A stretch of 11,280 bases of DNA from Synura sp. LO234KE (taxonomy: Eukaryota; Sar; Synurophyceae; Synurales; Mallomonadaceae): contig VKHC01000535.1 in NCBI GenBank assembly GCA_015143735.1, positions 1-11,280 of the forward strand, written 5' to 3'. The translations under genes and the position numbers were made by a program. Below, in pieces: positions 10,601 through 11,280 of the stretch (its first letter is position 1; each line of letters opens with the position of its first letter). Under the pieces are notes generated by a model. That model had not been told where the DNA came from, did not search any database, and saw only the letters and a program-made list of their open reading frames with translations.

Positions 10601-11153
10601 TCAAGTACTGCAGTTGTACAATCAAGGTAAGTAATTGAGCAACTGATCCCTGGGGATATGAATCTGTTTCCCCTCAGGAGCATTGCGTCCTTGGTCTCCT
10701 GCGTTTCCTCCAGTGACAGAGCCCTCGTCAGGTATAATCTTAGGTGACGAGGCGTTAGTGTACACTAATCCGCCTATTCACATGCGCGATTCATGATATA
10801 ATCATGACGCCTTATGAAGCTCTCGAAGTCTACAAATGGTTGATAGGGTTAATATTTAAACATACTGTGCACAGAATGATTCATTTATTGCTTACTCAGT
10901 CCTACTATTGGACTCCTATCTTTTTCTCTATTGATTCCTTCTTGGTTTTGGTTGTGGTGCAGGGCTTTCAATCACTATGATTGGCTTCGTCGCAGTGCTT
11001 ATTGGAGTGGCAAGTCTTTCCATGTTTGGATTGTTCATCTTTGTTACGTATAGGACTTACAAGAGGATTCGGACTTCGAGATCTGTTGATGGTGAACAAG
11101 GTACAGGCGTTTACAATATTATTACGGCAGAGGCAGAAATTGAAGTCCTGTGA
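1683..11153 (+). CDS. Six-LamG type I transmembrane surface protein (whole gene model, 14 exons)
   Basis: The model joins 1683-1688, 1802-1907, 2519-3160, 3301-3348, 3756-4376, 4521-4571, 6024-6686, 6872-6922, 7945-8583, 8672-9307, 9482-9532, 9988-10626, 10678-10731 and 10963-11153. The sum is 4398 nt, giving 1465 residues plus stop with one continuous frame. Order: signal peptide 1-29, LamG1 38-251, LamG2 268-474, LamG3 492-712, LamG4 730-942, LamG5 943-1154, LamG6 1172-1384, transmembrane helix about 1408-1430, tail to 1465. Linkers lie between domains except between LamG4 and LamG5. Intron 1 is phase 0 and the other twelve are phase 1. LamG folds are beta-sandwich modules that bind glycans or proteins, so an extracellular recognition or adhesion role is inferred; no catalytic domain is seen. 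Including the candidate microexon at 5697-5729 would add 11 residues. Least certain are the first coding exon and possible skipped or alternative cassettes. Confidence 0.82.
1802..1907 (+). CDS. Exon 2: signal peptide
   Basis: The acceptor is ATTACAG at 1795-1801 and the donor is TCCG|GTAAAA. The 35 codons begin EKLGIINVGF, run through a hydrophobic stretch (FTAWLAFVTFV), then RAATAVA, and end NTPFSFDS. With ME from exon 1 this forms a standard secretory signal: an acidic/basic N-terminus, a hydrophobic core, and an A-V-A cleavage site after about residue 29. The exon ends in phase 1 (TCC G), which matches the phase 1 start of the first LamG exon at 2519. That match, plus the transmembrane exon at the far end, is the main reason to place it in this gene. 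An out-of-frame ATG at 1837 soon hits a stop and is not favoured. Confidence 0.7.
1908..2518 (+). other. Intron 2 (611 bp), decoy-acceptor array in its 3' part
   Basis: The 5' part, to about 2100, is AT-rich with nothing recognised. From about 2101 the intron consists of degenerate copies of a 74-bp unit, described separately. No further exon is supported. Confidence 0.7.
2101..2458 (+). repeat. Degenerate tandem repeat, about 74-bp unit, in intron 2
   Basis: Roughly six units can be followed by their acceptor-like ends at 2126, 2174, 2248 (mutated to TG), 2322, about 2392 (decayed) and 2458, with a common spacing near 74 bp. Each unit has a part like an intron 3' end (ATACCACCCTATCCTTGTAC, then TGTTTGATATACCAG) followed by a part like the start of a LamG exon (CTCCACTACTCCTTTGACAC, then GGCTAGAGTATATG). 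The true LamG1 exon begins at 2519, immediately after the array, and starts with the intact version of that second part. Confidence 0.85.
2519..3160 (+). CDS. Exon 3: LamG domain 1
   Basis: This is a 642-bp symmetric phase 1-1 exon (214 codons) between a TTGCCAG acceptor and a TCAG|GTCAGT donor. It encodes one LamG_3 (concanavalin-A-like jelly roll) domain. Landmarks in order are ALIHYSFD at the start, SQYVQIPSFTTGNSGLSFAF, the FDFG turn, FGQNVNDNTWRHVVW, the strand VIYLNGN, NYLGKSNWW, and the terminal AIDEFYIFESVLSADQV. An N-G-S sequon lies near the N-terminus. The stretch from about 2752 to 2898 differs from the other copies and includes a lone Cys (ILTCKS). The frame stays open upstream into the intron, but that stretch is degenerate repeat and is taken as intronic because the acceptor matches those of the other LamG exons. 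Confidence 0.92.
3301..3348 (+). CDS. Exon 4: linker 1 (Pro/Thr/Ser-rich)
   Basis: A 48-bp phase 1-1 exon, with acceptor GCGTACAG and donor ACAG|GTGAGA. It encodes GAISFPTASPVTVPST, a proline- and hydroxyl-rich spacer likely to be extended and O-glycosylated. Its second half resembles linker 6 (SPVTVPST beside PPVTEPSS) more than linkers 2, 3 and 5. The exon is too short for recognition by composition alone. It rests on splice sites, phase, position and similarity to the other linkers. Confidence 0.8.
3349..3755 (+). other. Intron 4 (407 bp)
   Basis: Mostly unremarkable AT-rich sequence. It contains a strong-looking donor (CCAAAG|GTAAGT at 3559/3560), but the candidate exons upstream of it either shift the frame (3514-3559, 46 bp) or hold a stop. 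The last 50 bases (about 3706-3755, ACTATATGATACCAGCCTAT and on) are the intron-end half of the 74-bp repeat. Confidence 0.6.
3756..4376 (+). CDS. Exon 5: LamG domain 2
   Basis: A 621-bp phase 1-1 exon (207 codons), the shortest LamG copy. The acceptor is GATTTACCAG. The frame is open from the acceptor to the end, although the first ATG is internal (3881). The start block (ALIHYSFDTATVNGS) and the SQYVQIPSFTTGTSGLSFAF block are almost identical at nucleotide level to LamG1. The middle, about 3989-4120, is distinct (FAETEDDSRV, a lone Cys in DDCNIMG, then TPIFGQSVNDNTW) and resembles LamG5. The domain ends AIDEFYIFQKVMSADQV. The exon ends before GCAAGT, a non-canonical GC donor. Confidence 0.92.
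4377..4520 (+). other. GC-AG intron (144 bp) after LamG2
   Basis: The donor is CAAG|GCAAGT and the acceptor CTTCCTCAAG. All other introns in the model start with GT. The bases around the GC fit the extended consensus (AG before, AAGT after), which is typical of real GC donors and keeps phase 1. The LamG3, LamG5 and LamG6 exons have CAAGGT at the equivalent site, so a single T-to-C change accounts for it. The frame otherwise stays open into the intron as far as the TAA at 4439-4441. Confidence 0.75.
4521..4571 (+). CDS. Exon 6: linker 2 (Pro/Thr/Ser-rich)
   Basis: A 51-bp phase 1-1 exon with acceptor CTTCCTCAAG and donor ATAG|GTATTC. It encodes GVYVFAPTISTTSAPSI. It belongs with linkers 3 and 5, which share the VYTPT/VHTPT pattern followed by STPAPS, and a CGGCGCC nucleotide core. 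It acts as a flexible spacer between LamG2 and LamG3. Confidence 0.78.
   Translation, partial: AFMFLLRPSPLHRRHL
5697..5729 (+). CDS. Possible 33-bp microexon (alternative linker)
   Basis: This lies inside the long intron between linker 2 and LamG3. It follows the strongest polypyrimidine tract noted in the window (ATCTTTTTTTCTCACCAG) and ends TCAG|GTGACC. It is 33 bp long and phase 1-1, so its inclusion keeps the frame and adds GYNPSSQPFDS, whose Pro/Ser/Gln content suits a linker. It resembles neither main linker class closely. The flanking hydrophobic open frame (5601-5855) is probably just AT-rich intron. It could be constitutive, an alternative cassette, or chance; transcript data would decide. 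Confidence 0.5.
5950..6023 (+). repeat. Single 74-bp repeat unit before LamG3
   Basis: The unit starts AGCTCTACTCCACTACTCCG (LamG exon-start-like) and ends ACTGTTTGATTTACCAG, where the final AG is the real LamG3 acceptor. It shows how the exon boundary and the repeat unit coincide: exon-start-like sequence, intron-end-like sequence, then the true exon start. Confidence 0.85.
6024..6686 (+). CDS. Exon 7: LamG domain 3
   Basis: A 663-bp phase 1-1 exon (221 codons), the longest LamG copy, with acceptor GATTTACCAG and donor CAAG|GTAAAT. The start is AQIYYSFDTATVNGS and the first conserved block ends SFAFWFR. The variable stretch, about 6254-6414, is several residues longer than in the other copies and carries an aromatic insert (DWYYGPRDKIRF). 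It has no Cys where the other five have one (NLVYTYM instead). A second insertion near the end gives NLCGADWGPFLDG. The stretch from FGQNVNDNTWRHVVW to ITRAMNYLG is nearly the same as in LamG4. The domain ends SIDEFYMFESVLSADQV. Confidence 0.92.
6872..6922 (+). CDS. Exon 8: linker 3 (Pro/Thr/Ser-rich)
   Basis: A 51-bp phase 1-1 exon with acceptor TTGTACTCTAG and donor AGAG|GTATTG. It encodes GSAVHTPTVSSTPAPSR. It shares a 17-base identical run (TCCACACCGGCGCCTTC) with linker 5, which points to recent common origin or conversion. Confidence 0.8.
6923..7944 (+). other. Intron 8 (1022 bp), repeat array in its 3' half
   Basis: Bases 6923 to about 7420 show no feature that I recognise. Short open frames there lack coding character and supporting splice pairs. 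From about 7422 the intron is an array of the 74-bp repeat running up to the LamG4 acceptor. Confidence 0.65.
7422..7944 (+). repeat. Degenerate tandem repeat, about 74-bp unit, in intron 8
   Basis: About seven units, with acceptor-like ends at 7452 (TG), 7531, 7600, 7674 (TG), 7745, 7796, about 7871 (decayed) and the true acceptor at 7944. Spacings are 79, 69, 74, 71, 51, 75 and 73 bp. The unit ending at 7600 is followed by CTCAGATCTACTACCGCTTT, almost the intact start of the LamG3 and LamG5 exons, so it may be a recent remnant of an exon boundary. Confidence 0.87.
7945..8583 (+). CDS. Exon 9: LamG domain 4 (divergent 5' half)
   Basis: A 639-bp phase 1-1 exon (213 codons), with acceptor GTGCAACAG and donor CGAG|GTAAAA. 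The first half is the most divergent of the set: ASIYYTFDTNSMIGGARIFNMG in place of the usual start, then AYNALLVNNPSVGTSDSML and IPPFTSRSTGLSF. It also carries Cys residues the other copies lack (IHCTSS, QLCIRG). From FGQNVNDNTWRHVVW onward it matches LamG3, including 88 identical bases (8331-8418 against 6422-6509). The domain ends AIDEFHIFHRVLSADEV. No linker exon follows. It may be an old copy partly overwritten by LamG3-type sequence. Confidence 0.9.
8584..8671 (+). other. 88-bp intron joining LamG4 directly to LamG5
   Basis: The intron starts GTAAAA and ends ATATACCAG. Unlike the other LamG exons, LamG4 is followed by no linker exon, so the domains meet as QLCIR-A-QIYYSFD. Retention would give a TAA at 8661-8663 and a truncated secreted product. 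The 3' end resembles the tail of the intronic 74-bp repeat, so a deletion that removed the linker exon is a reasonable explanation. Confidence 0.75.
8672..9307 (+). CDS. Exon 10: LamG domain 5
   Basis: A 636-bp phase 1-1 exon (212 codons), with acceptor ATATACCAG and donor CAAG|GTGAGG. It starts AQIYYSFDTATVSGS, with SGS in place of the NGS sequon of LamG1-3. The SQYVQIPYFSTGTSGLSFAF block is like LamG3. The variable stretch, about 8905-9045, resembles LamG2 (FAETKD, a lone Cys in TGDCDILW, TPIFGQNVNDNTW), as does the SWEKALYPN segment further on. The usual DPSG after HVVW is changed (INYPSG). The domain ends AIDEFYMFPMVLSADQV. Confidence 0.92.
9319..9396 (+). repeat. Perfect tandem duplication, 2 x 39 bp
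   Basis: Bases 9319-9357 and 9358-9396 are identical 39-bp units beginning GTGGTAAAATCTTGG. They lie within the intron after LamG5, 12 bases from its donor. The lack of any difference between the units points to a recent slippage or duplication event. No coding effect is expected. Confidence 0.95.
9482..9532 (+). CDS. Exon 11: linker 5 (Pro/Thr/Ser-rich)
   Basis: A 51-bp phase 1-1 exon with acceptor CATTCTCTAG and donor GCAG|GTGATA. It encodes GATVYTPTTTSTPAPSA, the most Thr-rich linker and a good candidate for O-glycosylation. It is the close sister of linker 3 and related to linker 2. Confidence 0.82.
9533..9987 (+). other. Intron 11 (455 bp)
   Basis: AT-rich with no recognised exon. There is no clear 74-bp array. 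The last 25 bases (ATTACTATACCCTATCATTG and on) closely match the end of intron 2 before LamG1, consistent with LamG1 and LamG6 sharing an origin that included flanking intron. Confidence 0.6.
9988..10626 (+). CDS. Exon 12: LamG domain 6
   Basis: A 639-bp phase 1-1 exon (213 codons), with acceptor CATTGCCAG and the strong donor CAAG|GTAAGT. It starts ALIYYSFDTATVSGS, and the first conserved block is nearly identical to LamG1 and LamG2. The variable stretch, about 10219-10363, reads SSSLTGENGRIFDFGNGG through SYLMCADG. The conserved motif is slightly changed (FGAYVNDNTWKHVVW). The last third follows LamG1 (RTLNYLGKSNWWWDPYLNG, AMDEFYIFESVLSADQV). It is the membrane-proximal LamG domain. Confidence 0.92.
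10678..10731 (+). CDS. Exon 13: linker 6 (juxtamembrane, Pro-rich)
   Basis: A 54-bp phase 1-1 exon after a 51-bp intron, with acceptor TTTCCCCTCAG and donor TCAG|GTATAA. It encodes GALRPWSPAFPPVTEPSS. The proline-rich end PPVTEPSS resembles linker 1. It forms the stalk between LamG6 and the membrane. The 51-bp intron is the smallest in the gene. Confidence 0.82.
10963..11153 (+). CDS. Exon 14: transmembrane helix and cytoplasmic tail
   Basis: The acceptor is GTGGTGCAG and the phase 1 start (G+GG) gives GLSIT, followed by a 23-residue hydrophobic segment (MIGFVAVLIGVASLSMFGLF and on). Next comes a basic stretch (YRTYKRIRTSR), as expected for the cytosolic side of a type I protein. The tail holds VYNII, which fits a YxxPhi sorting or half-ITAM-like pattern, and ends in an acidic-hydrophobic AEAEIEVL before TGA. 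These motif matches are suggestive only. A possible donor (AACAAG|GTACAG at 11100/11101) could replace the last 17 residues if a further exon lies beyond the window. Confidence 0.83.
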
Positions 11154-11280
11154 GAGGGATCGAACCTAAAATTGTGTTGTTGGTATGGTGACGGTGATGA
11201 TTAGTGGTGGTGGGTCTTAATTAAAATCGTGCCGATGCGTAAGGAGGTTGCCGTTGAATGATAAGAGTGGTAGTGGTTGC
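11154..11280 (+). other. 3' flank / probable 3' UTR
   Basis: It follows the TGA. A G/T-rich tract (GGTATGGTGACGGTGATGAT and on) runs to about 11217, followed by ATTAAA at 11220-11225, a possible variant polyadenylation signal about 67 bases past the stop. The assignment is weak, since the organism's signal preference is unknown. Confidence 0.3.

Overview
The window reads as eukaryotic nuclear DNA, not bacterial. It holds one intron-rich plus-strand gene that appears complete, from a start codon near base 1683 to a TGA at 11151-11153. The assembled model has 14 coding exons and 13 introns (12 GT-AG, one GC-AG). Its 4398 nt of CDS encode about 1465 residues. Predicted order: signal peptide (residues 1-29); six Laminin-G/concanavalin-A-like domains (LamG_3 type, 207-221 residues each), one per exon; short Pro/Thr/Ser-rich linkers of 16-18 residues, one per exon, after LamG1, 2, 3, 5 and 6; one transmembrane helix (about 1408-1430); and a 35-residue cytoplasmic tail. 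This is a type I cell-surface, lectin- or adhesion-like receptor. No enzyme domain is seen. The organism cannot be named from the sequence. Small introns, AT-rich introns beside GC-richer exons, and LamG_3 repeats of this type would suit an alga or other protist; this is inference at low confidence.

Layout: 1-1682 upstream, AT-rich, without a convincing gene (one orphan GC-rich exon candidate near 488-547); 1683-1907 start codon and signal-peptide exons; 2519-3160 LamG1; 3301-3348 linker; 3756-4376 LamG2; 4521-4571 linker; 5697-5729 possible 33-bp microexon; 6024-6686 LamG3; 6872-6922 linker; 7945-8583 LamG4; 8672-9307 LamG5 (no linker between 4 and 5); 9482-9532 linker; 9988-10626 LamG6; 10678-10731 linker; 10963-11153 transmembrane and tail exon; then a short 3' flank.

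Every junction from the signal-peptide exon onward is phase 1, so every LamG and linker exon is symmetric (1-1) and can be duplicated, lost or skipped without breaking the frame. The LamG exons are mosaics: blocks nearly identical at the nucleotide level flank a patch that differs in length and sequence in each copy. Different blocks group the copies differently, as expected if sequence has been exchanged between them. Introns in front of several LamG exons carry a degenerate repeat of about 74 bp whose unit spans an intron 3' end plus the start of a LamG exon, giving arrays of decoy splice acceptors. Together these traits suggest a cassette-type, diversifying surface-recognition gene. Function and splice variants are inferred, not shown.
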